A stretch of 64,000 nucleotides of DNA from Salmonella bongori NCTC 12419 (GTDB lineage Bacteria; Pseudomonadota; Gammaproteobacteria; Enterobacterales; Enterobacteriaceae), in contig NC_015761.1 in the NCBI RefSeq assembly GCF_000252995.1, positions 4,340,001 through 4,404,000 on the forward strand. Direction: 5' to 3'. Each line of letters opens with the position of its first letter. Positions within the stretch are counted from its first letter, which is position 1. The translations under genes and the position numbers were made by a program. Shown piece after piece: positions 9,812 through 18,298 of this stretch. Below the pieces are notes generated by a model, which was given only the letters and a program-made list of their open reading frames with translations, was not told the origin of the DNA and made no database searches.

Positions 9812-11131
9812 TTAATGCAGAACCGCATTCAGCGCCAGTACGCCCAGCAACCCCATGACAGAAATCAATGTTTCCATGACGGTCCAGGTGCGTAGGGTTT
9901 CCCCGACGCTAAGATTAAAATATCCTTTAAACAGCCAAAAACCGGGATCGTTAACATGTGATGCAATAACGCTTCCCGCGCCTGTCGCCAGTACCATTAA
10001 CGCTGGATCGGCGTGGGTTACGTTAATAATCGGCAATACGACGCCCGCTGTGGTTATCGCGGCCACGGTCGCGGAACCTAATGCAATACGAAGCACGGCG
10101 GCTACCGTCCAGCACATTAATAACGGAGATAGCGATGTGCCAGTCATTAATTGCGAGATATATTGGCCCACGCCGCTATCCACCAGCACTTGTTTAAACG
10201 CGCCGCCGCCCGCGATGATAAAAACAATCATCGCAATAGCGCCAATGGACTCGCCGACAATATCCATCACCTGCTCAACCGTACGTCCATTGCGTCGGCC
10301 CAGCGTAAAAATGGCGATGATAATGGCAATAAACAACGCCACTGCTGGATTACCGATAAATTCGAAGAAAACCCGAACGGCATCCGTTTTTGGCAGCGTG
10401 ATTTCACATACCGCTGCGATGGCCATCAGAATGACCGGGATCACAGCGGCAAAAATACTGTTCCAAAATGATGGCATCTCTTCTTCACTGAATAGATGAG
10501 GATTAAATAATCCTTCAGGCGGCGCTTTCTCAAAGCGCGCCAGCAATTTTGAAAACAGAGGGCCAGCAACAATCACGGTCGGTATGGTAATGATTAACCC
10601 ATACAGCAGAGTCGTACCGAGATTTGCCTCAAAAATTGTCGCAATAGCGGTAGGGCCGGGATGCGGTGGCAGGAAGCAGTGTGTAACGGATAAGGCGGCG
10701 ACCATTGGAACCCCGACATACAGCAATGGCAGTCCTGATGAGGCTACAATTGTAAAAACAAGCGGTAACAGCAGTACGAATCCGACTTCAAAAAACATTG
10801 CCAGGCCGACGATAAGCCCGGTGATCACCAGCGCCCATTGCACGCGTTTTTTGCCGAACGTATTAATGAGCGTCGTCGCAATGCGCTGCGCGGCGCCGGT
10901 ATCGGAAATTAATCTTCCCAGCATCGCGCCAAAACCGAGGATCATGGCGAGTCCGCCCAGAGTACCGCCAATTCCGTTTTGTATGGAGTGCAGGACGTCT
11001 TGTGCGCCCATCCCTTCGGCAAATCCCACAACGGCGGCAACCAGAACAAGGGCGATAAAGCCGTTAACTTTAAAGCCAATCATTAAGACCAACAGCAGCG
11101 CAACGCCTGCCGCAATAATTATTAATGGCAT
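9812..11131 (-). CDS. idnT: L-idonate/gluconate:H+ symporter
   Basis: GntP-family permease that imports L-idonate, 5-ketogluconate and gluconate. The start MPLIIIAAGVALLLVLMIGF gives 439 residues, the family length. A longer open frame reaching 11359 overlaps idnO and is not used, since it adds 76 unrelated residues. The sequence is mostly apolar helices with the GntP-like HPGPTAIATIFEANLG segment. It lies in the idnDOTR operon. Confidence 0.95.
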   Translation of the reverse strand: MPLIIIAAGVALLLVLMIGFKVNGFIALVLVAAVVGFAEGMGAQDVLHSIQNGIGGTLGGLAMILGFGAMLGRLISDTGAAQRIATTLINTFGKKRVQWALVITGLIVGLAMFFEVGFVLLLPLVFTIVASSGLPLLYVGVPMVAALSVTHCFLPPHPGPTAIATIFEANLGTTLLYGLIITIPTVIVAGPLFSKLLARFEKAPPEGLFNPHLFSEEEMPSFWNSIFAAVIPVILMAIAAVCEITLPKTDAVRVFFEFIGNPAVALFIAIIIAIFTLGRRNGRTVEQVMDIVGESIGAIAMIVFIIAGGGAFKQVLVDSGVGQYISQLMTGTSLSPLLMCWTVAAVLRIALGSATVAAITTAGVVLPIINVTHADPALMVLATGAGSVIASHVNDPGFWLFKGYFNLSVGETLRTWTVMETLISVMGLLGVLALNAVLH

Positions 11132-11192
11132 ATTCGTCTCTCTTATTAGCGCCAAAATAGCAGCGCTTACGCGCTGCGTTGTATTTCCCTGG

Positions 11193-11957
11193 TCAGACGG
11201 CAACCAGCATACCGCCATCGACAAACAGCAGATGTCCGTTAACAAAGTCGGAGGCTTTTGACGAGAGAAACACCGCAGCGCCAATAAGCTCCTGGGGATC
11301 GCCCCAGCGTGCGGCAGGCGTACGTTTGCATAGCCAGGAGGTGAAGGCTTCATCTTCAACCAGCGCTTTGGTCATCTCCGTTTTGAAGTATCCCGGCGCA
11401 ATACCGTTGACCTGGATATTATGACGCGCCAGCTCCACGCACATGCCGCGAGTCAGCATCTTCACGGCACCCTTCGATGCGGCGTATGGCGTAATCGTGT
11501 CGCGTCCCAGCTCGCTTTGCATCGAACAGATGTTGATCACTTTTCCTGCCTGCCGCGCCACCATACGGCGTGTAACGGCCTGAGAGACGAGAAAAACCGC
11601 GGTCTGATTTACAGCGATGACGTCATTCCACTCCTGCTCGGGAAACTCAGTAAACGGATGACGGCGCTGGATACCAGCGTTATTTATCAGGACGTCAATG
11701 ACGCCGATATCTTTTTCGATATGTTCAACCGCAGCTTCAATATCCTGTTTATGGGTGACATTAAAGGGAGCGGCAATAGCCTTTATCCCTTCCTGCTGAA
11801 GTTTCGTCACGGCTGTTTCGGCGCGCTCCGGGGTAATATCGTTAACAATAATGCGTGCGCCATAGCGACCAAGACCGGTCGCCAGCAAATAACCAATTCC
11901 CTGAGCGGCTCCAGTGATAAGGATATTTTTACCTGCCAGTGAAAAAAGATCGTTCAT
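11193..11957 (-). CDS. idnO: 5-keto-D-gluconate 5-reductase
   Basis: A short-chain dehydrogenase/reductase of 254 residues that reduces 5-ketogluconate to D-gluconate, the second step of L-idonate breakdown. Visible features are the Rossmann glycine motif TGAAQGIG near residue 16, NNAG near residue 91, and the catalytic YAASK near residue 159 preceded by the active-site serine region. It is followed by idnT and preceded by idnD with a 24-bp gap, so it is translated from the idnDOTR message. Confidence 0.95.
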   Translation of the reverse strand: MNDLFSLAGKNILITGAAQGIGYLLATGLGRYGARIIVNDITPERAETAVTKLQQEGIKAIAAPFNVTHKQDIEAAVEHIEKDIGVIDVLINNAGIQRRHPFTEFPEQEWNDVIAVNQTAVFLVSQAVTRRMVARQAGKVINICSMQSELGRDTITPYAASKGAVKMLTRGMCVELARHNIQVNGIAPGYFKTEMTKALVEDEAFTSWLCKRTPAARWGDPQELIGAAVFLSSKASDFVNGHLLFVDGGMLVAV

Positions 11958-11981
11958 GATAGTGTTCCTTATTTTACTTTC

Positions 11982-13013
11982 TCAGAAAACGAGCTGAACT
12001 TTTGCCGCCTGTGTTTTGTCTCCGGCAAAGATCAGCGCCGCTTCCAGGTCGGTAAATGGATATTCCGCGCTCAGTAACGGCAGCGGATTGATAACGCGGT
12101 TGGCAAGCCAGGAAACCGCAGTATTAAATTCAGTAGTAAAGCGGAAAGAGCCTTTCAGGGAGATCTCTTTGCTTATTACCATCATCATCGGGAAGTTGGG
12201 TACTGCGCCGCCCATGCCAACCTGCACCATCACGCCTTTTGCCCGTGTTACTTCCAGACACGTTGAGATTGAGGAAGGATGCCCAGAGACTTCAAAACTG
12301 ATATCGAAATACCCTTTTTCTGCTTTCCAGCCATCGAAAGAATCATGCTGTGGGTTCACCAGCGTATCCGCGCCCATTTGCCGGGCCAGCGAGAGAGAGC
12401 GGGCGCTGATATCGGCACATATCACTTCCGCCGCGCCCAGAGTTTTTACCGCGCTAACAATCAGGCAGCCGATAGGGCCAACGCCGGAGATAAAGACGCG
12501 TTTGCCCTGCAGATCGCCTGCCTCATGAGCCGCATGAATGGCAACCGCCAGCGGCTCGGCAAAGGCCATGGCTTTTTCGTCCGCCTGTTCCGGCCAGGGA
12601 ATGCACTGAGCGGTATCGACAGCTTTAAATCGGGTAAAACCGCCATCGACATGCGGAAAATACATGGCGCTGCCAAAGAAGCGCATTTCAGTACAATGGT
12701 TTTCTTCATGCTGCAGACAGTATTTGCAATGACCGCAAGGCTTTGATGGATTAATCGCTACTGGTTGTCCTTCACGTAATAAATCTGAGTCGCTATGAAC
12801 GATTTTGCCAATCACTTCATGACCTAAAATCATTGGCGCTTTTACTGTAAAATTGCCGACTTTGCCTTCCTGATAATAATGTAAGTCAGACCCACAAATG
12901 CCACCACGGGTAATTTGTACGAGTGTTCCTTTATTATTCCATTCAATATTTTGTTCCGTAACGGCAACAGCACGCTTACCCGCAACAACGCAGGATTGAG
13001 TTTTTACTTCCAT
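11982..13013 (-). CDS. idnD: L-idonate 5-dehydrogenase
   Basis: A zinc-dependent medium-chain dehydrogenase of 343 residues that oxidises L-idonate to 5-ketogluconate. Catalytic-zinc ligands are visible in GGICGSDLHYYQEG and GHEVIGK, and the structural-zinc cysteine lobe in CGHCKYCLQHEENHC. The nucleotide-binding glycine motif is SGVGPIGCL. It is the first gene of idnDOTR, facing a 216-bp divergent control region shared with idnK. Confidence 0.95.
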   Translation of the reverse strand: MEVKTQSCVVAGKRAVAVTEQNIEWNNKGTLVQITRGGICGSDLHYYQEGKVGNFTVKAPMILGHEVIGKIVHSDSDLLREGQPVAINPSKPCGHCKYCLQHEENHCTEMRFFGSAMYFPHVDGGFTRFKAVDTAQCIPWPEQADEKAMAFAEPLAVAIHAAHEAGDLQGKRVFISGVGPIGCLIVSAVKTLGAAEVICADISARSLSLARQMGADTLVNPQHDSFDGWKAEKGYFDISFEVSGHPSSISTCLEVTRAKGVMVQVGMGGAVPNFPMMMVISKEISLKGSFRFTTEFNTAVSWLANRVINPLPLLSAEYPFTDLEAALIFAGDKTQAAKVQLVF

Positions 13014-13074
13014 AAATTCCTCACTGGTCAGGTAGTTACCCTGAACGCATTTAAGCGGTTTTATTTGTCACTAT

Positions 13075-13092
13075 TTGTGACTTATGTCACGC
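13075..13092. promoter_or_regulatory. CRP-binding site in idnD/idnK control region
   Basis: TGTGA-N6-TCACG, reading TGTGACTTATGTCACG, matches the CRP consensus half sites with six-base spacing. Its place between the divergent idnD and idnK agrees with catabolite control of the idonate genes. Confidence 0.75.
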
Positions 13093-13112
13093 TGGAAAAT
13101 TGTTACACTACA

Positions 13113-13128
13113 ATGTTACGCATAACGT
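13113..13128. promoter_or_regulatory. IdnR/GntR-type operator
   Basis: ATGTTACGCATAACGT is a near-perfect match to the gluconate-family operator ATGTTA-N4-TAACAT, which GntR and IdnR both recognise. It is the only such palindrome seen in the divergent gap. Confidence 0.7.
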
Positions 13129-13229
13129 GATGTGCCTTAGAGTTCTTCTTTATAGAAATTAAAAAACGTGAAATTGTCGAACGTAGAGGCGTAATATTGT
13201 GTTGTGGAATATGACTCAGAGGTATTTAA

Positions 13230-13760
13230 ATGGCCGGGGAAAGCTATATTTTAATGGGTGTTTCAGGTAGTGGTAAGTCTTTAATAGGCAGCAAAATTGC
13301 AACATTATTTTCTGCGAAGTTTATTGACGGCGATGATCTCCATCCGGCGAAAAACATTGATAAAATGTCTCAGGGAATACCGTTAACTGATGAAGACCGC
13401 TTACCCTGGCTGGAACGATTAAATGACGCTTCATACAGTCTTTATAAAAAAAATGAGACGGGGTTTATTGTCTGCTCGTCATTAAAAAAACAGTACCGCG
13501 ATATTTTACGTAAGAGTAGCCCTAACGTACATTTCCTGTGGCTGGACGGCGATTACGCTACCATTCTGCAGCGAATGCAGTGTCGTGCCGGGCATTTTAT
13601 GCCGCCAGACCTGCTGCAAAGTCAGTTTGATGCGCTGGAACGACCCTGTGCCGATGAACATGATATTGCGCGAATCGATGTTAATCATGACATCGAGCAC
13701 GTGACGGAGCAGTGCCGACAGGCTGTACAGGCTTTTCGTCAGGCACTCAGCGCTTCCTGA
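13230..13760 (+). CDS. idnK: D-gluconate kinase, thermosensitive type
   Basis: It phosphorylates gluconate to 6-phosphogluconate, feeding the Entner-Doudoroff and pentose phosphate pathways and completing L-idonate catabolism. The 176-residue protein opens with the P-loop GVSGSGKS at residues 10-17, followed by the GDDLHPAKNIDKMSQGIPL segment typical of GntK/IdnK. It is divergent from idnD and shares its CRP and operator sites. The gene is slightly shorter than E. coli IdnK at the C-terminus. Confidence 0.95.
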   Translation: MAGESYILMGVSGSGKSLIGSKIATLFSAKFIDGDDLHPAKNIDKMSQGIPLTDEDRLPWLERLNDASYSLYKKNETGFIVCSSLKKQYRDILRKSSPNVHFLWLDGDYATILQRMQCRAGHFMPPDLLQSQFDALERPCADEHDIARIDVNHDIEHVTEQCRQAVQAFRQALSAS

Positions 13761-13787
13761 TGATTGTCAAAGCGCTGAGCCTGGCGG

Positions 13788-14807
13788 TCAGAAGTCAGCT
13801 TTTAGCACTACACGATAGCGGGCTTTGCCGTCGCGAACGTGCTGAATAGCCTCGTTGATTTGTGACATCGCGAACAGTTCCGTGGTGGGCGCGATTTTGC
13901 TGCGTCCGGCAAATTTCATCAGCTTACGGAGCTCATGTGGCGTTCCGGTGGCCGAGCCTGAGATACTGCGATCGCCAGCAATTAACGTAAACGCTGGTAC
14001 GGGTAGCGGCTTTAATACCGCCCCGACAGTATGGAAGTTACCGCCATACGTCAGCGCTTCGAAGTAAGGCTGCCAGTCGAGATCGACATTGACGGTATTA
14101 ATGATGAGGTCAAACTGGCCTGCCAGCGCTTTCAGTGCCTCAGGATCGCGGCTATTCACCACGTTATTGGCCCCCATCGCCAGCACTTCCTGTTCTTTCG
14201 ATGGACTGGAGCTAAAGGCGGTGATTTCGCAGCCCATCGCGTGCAACAGTTTGATTGCGATGTGTCCGAGCCCTCCAATACCGATTACGCCAACGCGGCT
14301 GGTGGCGGTAATGTGATGCATCAATAGTGGCTTGAAGACCGTAATACCGCCACATAACAGCGGGCCTGCAGACGCCATATCGATATTCTCTGGCAGTGGG
14401 ATTACCCACTGCCAGTCAGCGCGAAGCTTCTCGGCAAAACCTCCTCGATTGAGGATAGTCGGCACTGCGCCTTCCTGACAGTTAATCTGATTACCGCTGA
14501 TACAAGCATCGCAGTGTCCGCAGCTACGCGCCGTCCAGCCGATGCCTACCTTCTGGCCGACTTTCAACCCCTTATCTTGTGCTGCGCTGCCGAGTGCGGC
14601 TACCCGGCCAATAACCTCATGCCCGGCGACCAGCGGATACTGAGAAAACCCCCATTCATTATCGATCATCGACAGATCGGAATGGCAGATCCCGCAGTAG
14701 TCGACCCGTACCTCGACATCTTCCGGTTGGAGTTCTCCCGCGTCATATTCATAGAGTTCGAGCTCGCCGCCCGCCTCTTTGGCGGCATAGCTTTTTATTA
14801 TCGTCAT
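13788..14807 (-). CDS. ahr: NADPH-dependent aldehyde reductase Ahr
   Basis: A zinc-dependent medium-chain alcohol dehydrogenase of 339 residues, formerly YjgB, that reduces a wide range of aldehydes. Zinc-site motifs DYCGICHSDL, GHEVIGRV and the CGHCDACISGNQINC lobe are intact, as is the Rossmann motif GIGGLGHIAIK. It sits alone between idnK (convergent) and leuX, as in other enterics. Confidence 0.93.
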   Translation of the reverse strand: MTIIKSYAAKEAGGELELYEYDAGELQPEDVEVRVDYCGICHSDLSMIDNEWGFSQYPLVAGHEVIGRVAALGSAAQDKGLKVGQKVGIGWTARSCGHCDACISGNQINCQEGAVPTILNRGGFAEKLRADWQWVIPLPENIDMASAGPLLCGGITVFKPLLMHHITATSRVGVIGIGGLGHIAIKLLHAMGCEITAFSSSPSKEQEVLAMGANNVVNSRDPEALKALAGQFDLIINTVNVDLDWQPYFEALTYGGNFHTVGAVLKPLPVPAFTLIAGDRSISGSATGTPHELRKLMKFAGRSKIAPTTELFAMSQINEAIQHVRDGKARYRVVLKADF

Positions 14808-14973
14808 TATGTTTCCCTTAATGTGGTGTTGAACTCAAAAGTGTAGAGCATGGCAGCAAGGGGTGCCTGGCATAAAGCCGATGAGCAAGGGAGAGAAATA
14901 ACGTGATAATTCGATTTAATACTCAGTGGTGCTGAAATTTTCAACACTTAGCGAGGCAGGTGTATGCTCGCGC

Positions 14974-15001
14974 TTGCATGACGGCGTATGACAGGTATAA
15001 T
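14974..15001 (+). promoter_or_regulatory. leuX promoter
   Basis: TTGCAT at 14974-14979, 16 bases of spacing and a perfect TATAAT at 14996-15001, followed by the tRNA 30 bases later. A strong sigma-70 promoter of this sort suits a stable RNA gene. Confidence 0.75.
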
Positions 15002-15030
15002 CCACAACGTTTTCCGCATACCTCTTCAGT

Positions 15031-15115
15031 GCCGAAGTGGCGAAATCGGTAGACGCAGTTGATTCAAAATCAACCGTAGAAATACGTGCCGGTTCGAGTC
15101 CGGCCTTCGGCACCA
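15031..15115 (+). tRNA. leuX: tRNA-Leu (anticodon CAA)
   Basis: An 85-nt class II tRNA beginning GCCGAAGTGGCG and ending CTTCGGCACCA. The acceptor arms GCCGAAG and CTTCGGC pair fully. The anticodon loop TTCAAAA sits on a GTTGA/TCAAC stem with CAA at 15065-15067; the T-arm is GGTTCGAGTCC. leuX is a well-known integration site for islands in E. coli and Salmonella, and here the sequence after it is clearly mobile-element derived. Confidence 0.97.
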
Positions 15116-15334
15116 AGTGATGCAATAATTAGCTACCTAAGGGTGGCTTTTTTTGTGTCCATTTCCGTCCAAATTCGTCCATATCCGTCTGTAATTAAAA
15201 GATAATTTATTTTCAGTGATAACCATTTTTGTTTTGTGGTCTTTCCGTATTGGTCGTTTTTCATCCATTGACATCCACACGATTTGGGGGCAAAAAAGGG
15301 GGCAAACCCGGTTCGATAGAGGAGTGACCCCCAA

Positions 15335-15529
15335 ATGGCGCTTACAGATCTCGCAATCCGGCATGCCAGGCCGCTTGGCAAGGCATACAGGCTCTCTGAC
15401 TGTCACGGTCTTTACATTCAGGTGCACCCCAGCGGATCTAAGCTGTGGTATCTGAAATTTCGCTTTGGAAACAAAGAGAACCGTATGGCATTAGGCCCTT
15501 ACCCGCTCATTTCTCTCGCACTGGCAACG
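15335..15529 (+). pseudogene. Truncated P4-type tyrosine integrase, N-terminal fragment
   Basis: The start MALTDLAIRHARPLGKAYRL and then LYIQVHPSGSKLWYLKFRFG followed by LALGPYP-like sequence are the arm-binding domain (DUF4102) of P4-type integrases that target tRNA genes. Only about 65 residues remain; the core and catalytic Arg-His-Arg-Tyr domain are absent, and the frame runs straight into HipA-like sequence. Its position 220 bp downstream of leuX, reading away from it, is typical of an island integrase. It cannot recombine. Confidence 0.8.
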
Positions 15530-16320
15530 GAGAAGCAAGCGGATAACAGAGCATTGCTGGGCCATGAATGGCTAAGAATGCTAATAGCGCCGGGTGGCTC
15601 CCTCGGGGGCGCAAGGCCAAAGGCTAGCGTTGCGGATGACAACGGACATCTCTATATCGCCAAATTTCCGAGTACAAGAGATGAATTCGATGTCGGTGGT
15701 TGGGAAGAATGGTAGTTAATGCTCTGGCTGTCGGTTGTGGCCTTAATGTGGCTGCTACACAAGCGCGAAAATTCGCCAGCGATCATCATTGTTTTATGGT
15801 CCGTCGTTTTGACCGAACCGATGCTGGTCAGCGCCTTCATTTTGCATCTGCCATGACGTTAACTCGACACCAGGATGGGGACGATTACTCAACAGGAGTC
15901 AGCTATCTGGAACTTGCTGAAGTTCTCATCAGAAATGGCGCCCAGACGAAGGCGGACCTTCAGGAGCTCTGGTCACGCATTGTTTTTAATATTCTGGTCT
16001 TTAACTCTGATGATCATTTGCGAAACCACGGGTTTATTCTGGTTCCAGGTAAGGGATGGCGACTTTCTGAAGCCTACGATATAAATCCGGTTCCCAGAGC
16101 TGATGGCTTGAAGCTCAATATAACTGAGGCAGATAACGCGCTGGATATGGAATTAGCCAGGGAAGTTGCTGAATATTTTCGCCTGAAACTGACCGACGCT
16201 GATGAGATTATTGCCAGCTTCCGTGGGATAGTCAGCCAGTGGAGAACTATTGCGGACAGCCTTACTCTTCCTTACCGGGAGCAGGAGCAAATGGCGGAGG
16301 CGTTCAGATGTGCAATGTGA
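15530..16320 (+). pseudogene. HipA-like kinase remnant, frameshifted
   Basis: The frame entering from the integrase stub carries IAPGGSLGGARPKASV and YIAKFPSTRDEFDVGGWEE, the HipA substrate/ATP lobe, then stops near 15715. The next frame (15700-16320) continues with FMVRRFDRT, HFASAMTLTR, the kinase catalytic loop FNSDDHLRNHGF, AYDINPVPR and LNITEADNALD. Both halves match one type II toxin kinase, so a single frameshift near 15705 broke it. The N-terminal domain is missing and no hipB antitoxin gene is seen. Confidence 0.8.
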
Positions 16321-16450
16321 GTAGTAAGCTACAAATCATATTCGGAGCACTTTCTTTTACCGCTAGCCGGAATAGCACTTCAGATGGCACTCCGTTGAAG
16401 TTCTAGGAAGAAAGGTCATTTTGACTGGCGATAAATCCTACCTGTAAATC

Positions 16451-16555
16451 CATATATTTAAAAAAACGTGTTTTATCGACATATCACCGCAACATGTCGA
16501 TGCCATAAACATGTTTTGTCTATATGTTTAAAAAAATGCTTTTTATCGACATATC
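16451..16555. repeat. Two 35-bp direct repeats
   Basis: Copies at 16451-16485 and 16521-16555 agree at 30 of 35 positions and share the block TTTTATCGACATATC. Each has an A-run core. They lie in the 420-bp gene-free stretch after the hipA remnant; the repeat spacing is 70 bp. No other gene-like signal is seen between 16321 and 16728. Confidence 0.7.
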
Positions 16556-16742
16556 CTCAGAAGCCTGGCACAGACTATCACTACCAGGGCGGTATCAACC
16601 TTTGAGTGGGGTCTATAGCCAGTAAACTTAGGCAGCCTTTTGAAGCGATTGAGAGGTCTCTCGACAACGCTTGCAAACGTGAAAAATGCCCCTATTTCAT
16701 GGCTAATTAACCGCGAAATTATAGCCATGGAGGAAACTACCG

Positions 16743-17009
16743 ATGTTACCCCGGACACACCGCCAGCTCGTGAGCGTTGAAGTGATGTGGCCTGCTCAGA
16801 CGCTACCGCTTCCCCTGCAACAGGTAGTCGAAGCATTAAATCAGGGCGAAACGCCTGATCAGATTATTATCCGCATGAACCAACAGGGTCTGCTGGCGTG
16901 GCGTGAGGATGCATCCGCGCAGGATACACACGATATCTTTCAGGTACGTCTGGACAATCAGCATGAGGCGCGGTTTCTCTGCCGCTACGTTATGCTGCCG
17001 CTGCACTAA
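16743..17009 (+). CDS. Small protein of unknown function
   Basis: An 88-residue frame starting MLPRTHRQLVSVEVMWPAQ with a good ribosome-binding site (GGAGGAAAC) eight bases upstream. It is rich in Gln and has acidic patches but no motif, signal peptide or membrane segment I recognise. It ends five bases before the convergent acetyltransferase fragment. It could be island cargo or a remnant of something larger; I cannot assign a function. Confidence 0.5.
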   Translation: MLPRTHRQLVSVEVMWPAQTLPLPLQQVVEALNQGETPDQIIIRMNQQGLLAWREDASAQDTHDIFQVRLDNQHEARFLCRYVMLPLH

Positions 17010-17014
17010 TGCTT

Positions 17015-17154
17015 TCAAATCTCCTTGAGAGATAAGTGCTTTGAAAAGCAAACAGCCTCATCTTTACCCACATACGGGCCATAGTTAGCGATGCGTTGAT
17101 AGTTATGCTTTACATAAAAACCAACTGCGCGGGTATTAACTTTACGGGTTTCTA
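17015..17154 (-). pseudogene. GNAT acetyltransferase C-terminal fragment
   Basis: Read on the minus strand the frame gives LETRKVNTRAVGFYVKHNYQ and then RIANYGPYVGKDEAVCFSK before a stop at 17015-17017. The LET...N.RAV.FY.K..Y pattern is the end of the GNAT acetyl-CoA fold. The upstream part is cut exactly at the IS630 left end, and restoring the pre-insertion sequence puts a stop just before it, so the gene was already broken. Confidence 0.65.
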
Positions 17155-18295
17155 AATAGCTGCGCGGAATAGTAGATCACTTTGAGGGAACTCAGCACGG
17201 ATTGTGCGATCTGATCAATCGCCAAATCAAAACAAATCACCAACCGGACTGAGCAATGCCGATCATAGCACCAATTCCCCGTGACGAACGACGCCTGATG
17301 CAGAAAACAATCCATAAAACGCACGATAAAAATTATGCCCGCAGGCTGAAGGCCATGCTGATGCTACATCGGGGCGACCGTATCAGAGATGTTGCCAGAA
17401 CGCTCTGCTGTGCCCGTTCCTCCGTCGGACGCTGGATTAACTGGTTCACGCTGTCGGGTGTTGCAGGACTGAAATCATTACCTGCCGGACGAACCCGTCG
17501 CTGGCCTTTTGAGCATATCTGCACGTTATTACGTGAGCTGATAAAACATACTCCCGGCGATTTTGGCTACCAGCGCTCACGCTGGAGTACAGAATTGCTG
17601 GCAATAAAAATCAATGAGATAACCGGGTGCCAGTTACATGCCGGAACCGTTCGCCGCTGGTTGCCGTCTGCGGGGCTTGTGTGGCGAAGGGCCGAGCCAA
17701 CTCTGCGTATCCGTGACCCGCATAAGGATCAAAAGATGGCAGCAATCCATAAAGCACTGGACGAATGCAGCGCAGAGCATCCGGTCTTTTATGAAGATGA
17801 AGTGGATATTCATCTTAATCCCAAAATCGGTGCGGACTGGCAGCTGCGCGGACAACAAAAACGCGTAGTGACGCCGGGGCAGAATGAAAAATATTATCTG
17901 GCCGGAGCGTTGCACAGTGGGACAGGTAAAGTCAGCTATGTGGGCGGCAACAGCAAAAGTTCGGCGCTGTTCATCAGCCTGCTGAAGCGGCTTAAAGCGA
18001 CGTACCGTCGGGCGAAAACCATCACGCTGATCGTGGACAGCTACATTATCCACAAAAGCCGGGAAACACAGATCTGGCCGAAGTTCAGGGTGATTTATCA
18101 GCCGGTTTACTCGCCATGGGTGAATCATGTGGTACGGCTATGGCAGGCACTTCACGACACAATAACGCGCAATCATTAGTGCAGATCAATGTGGCAACTG
18201 TTGAAAAAAGTTCGCCATTTTATAGAAACCGTCAGCCCATTCCCCGGAGGCAGACATGGGCTGGCAAAAGTGTAGCGGTATTAGGCGCAGCTATT
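17155..18295 (+). mobile_element. IS630-family insertion sequence, inactive
   Basis: The outer ends CTAAATAGCTGCGC (17152-17165) and its exact inverse (18285-18298) form 14-bp terminal inverted repeats flanked by TA, the IS630-type target duplication. The 1.14-kb size fits the family. It contains one transposase frame, which is broken (see its entry). The element lies immediately after the stop codon of a minus-strand pseudogene and next to the GNAT fragment. Confidence 0.75.
17256..18275 (+). pseudogene. IS630-family transposase with lost catalytic residue and amber stop
   Basis: The frame MPIIAPIPRDERRLMQKTIH... has the N-terminal helix-turn-helix (about 25-75) and the DDE core. Asp181 (FYEDEVDIH) and Asp261 (LIVDSYIIHKS) are present. 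The third acidic residue, normally Glu in NHVERLWQ, is Val293 (GTA for GAA). A TAG at 18177-18179 (family Gln, CAG) ends the frame at 307 residues; the same frame then continues CRSMWQLLKKVRHF to a natural stop at 18275, total 339 residues. Two single-base lesions make it dead. Confidence 0.85.
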
Positions 18296-18298
18296 TAG

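Noticed and set aside
9855..11261. Plus-strand frames opposite idnT (214 and 225 residues)
   Set aside because: They mirror the coding strand of idnT and have low-complexity composition.
11132..11359. 76-residue N-terminal extension of idnT
   Set aside because: It overlaps idnO and would add sequence unlike the GntP family; the ATG at 11131 restores the 439-residue length.
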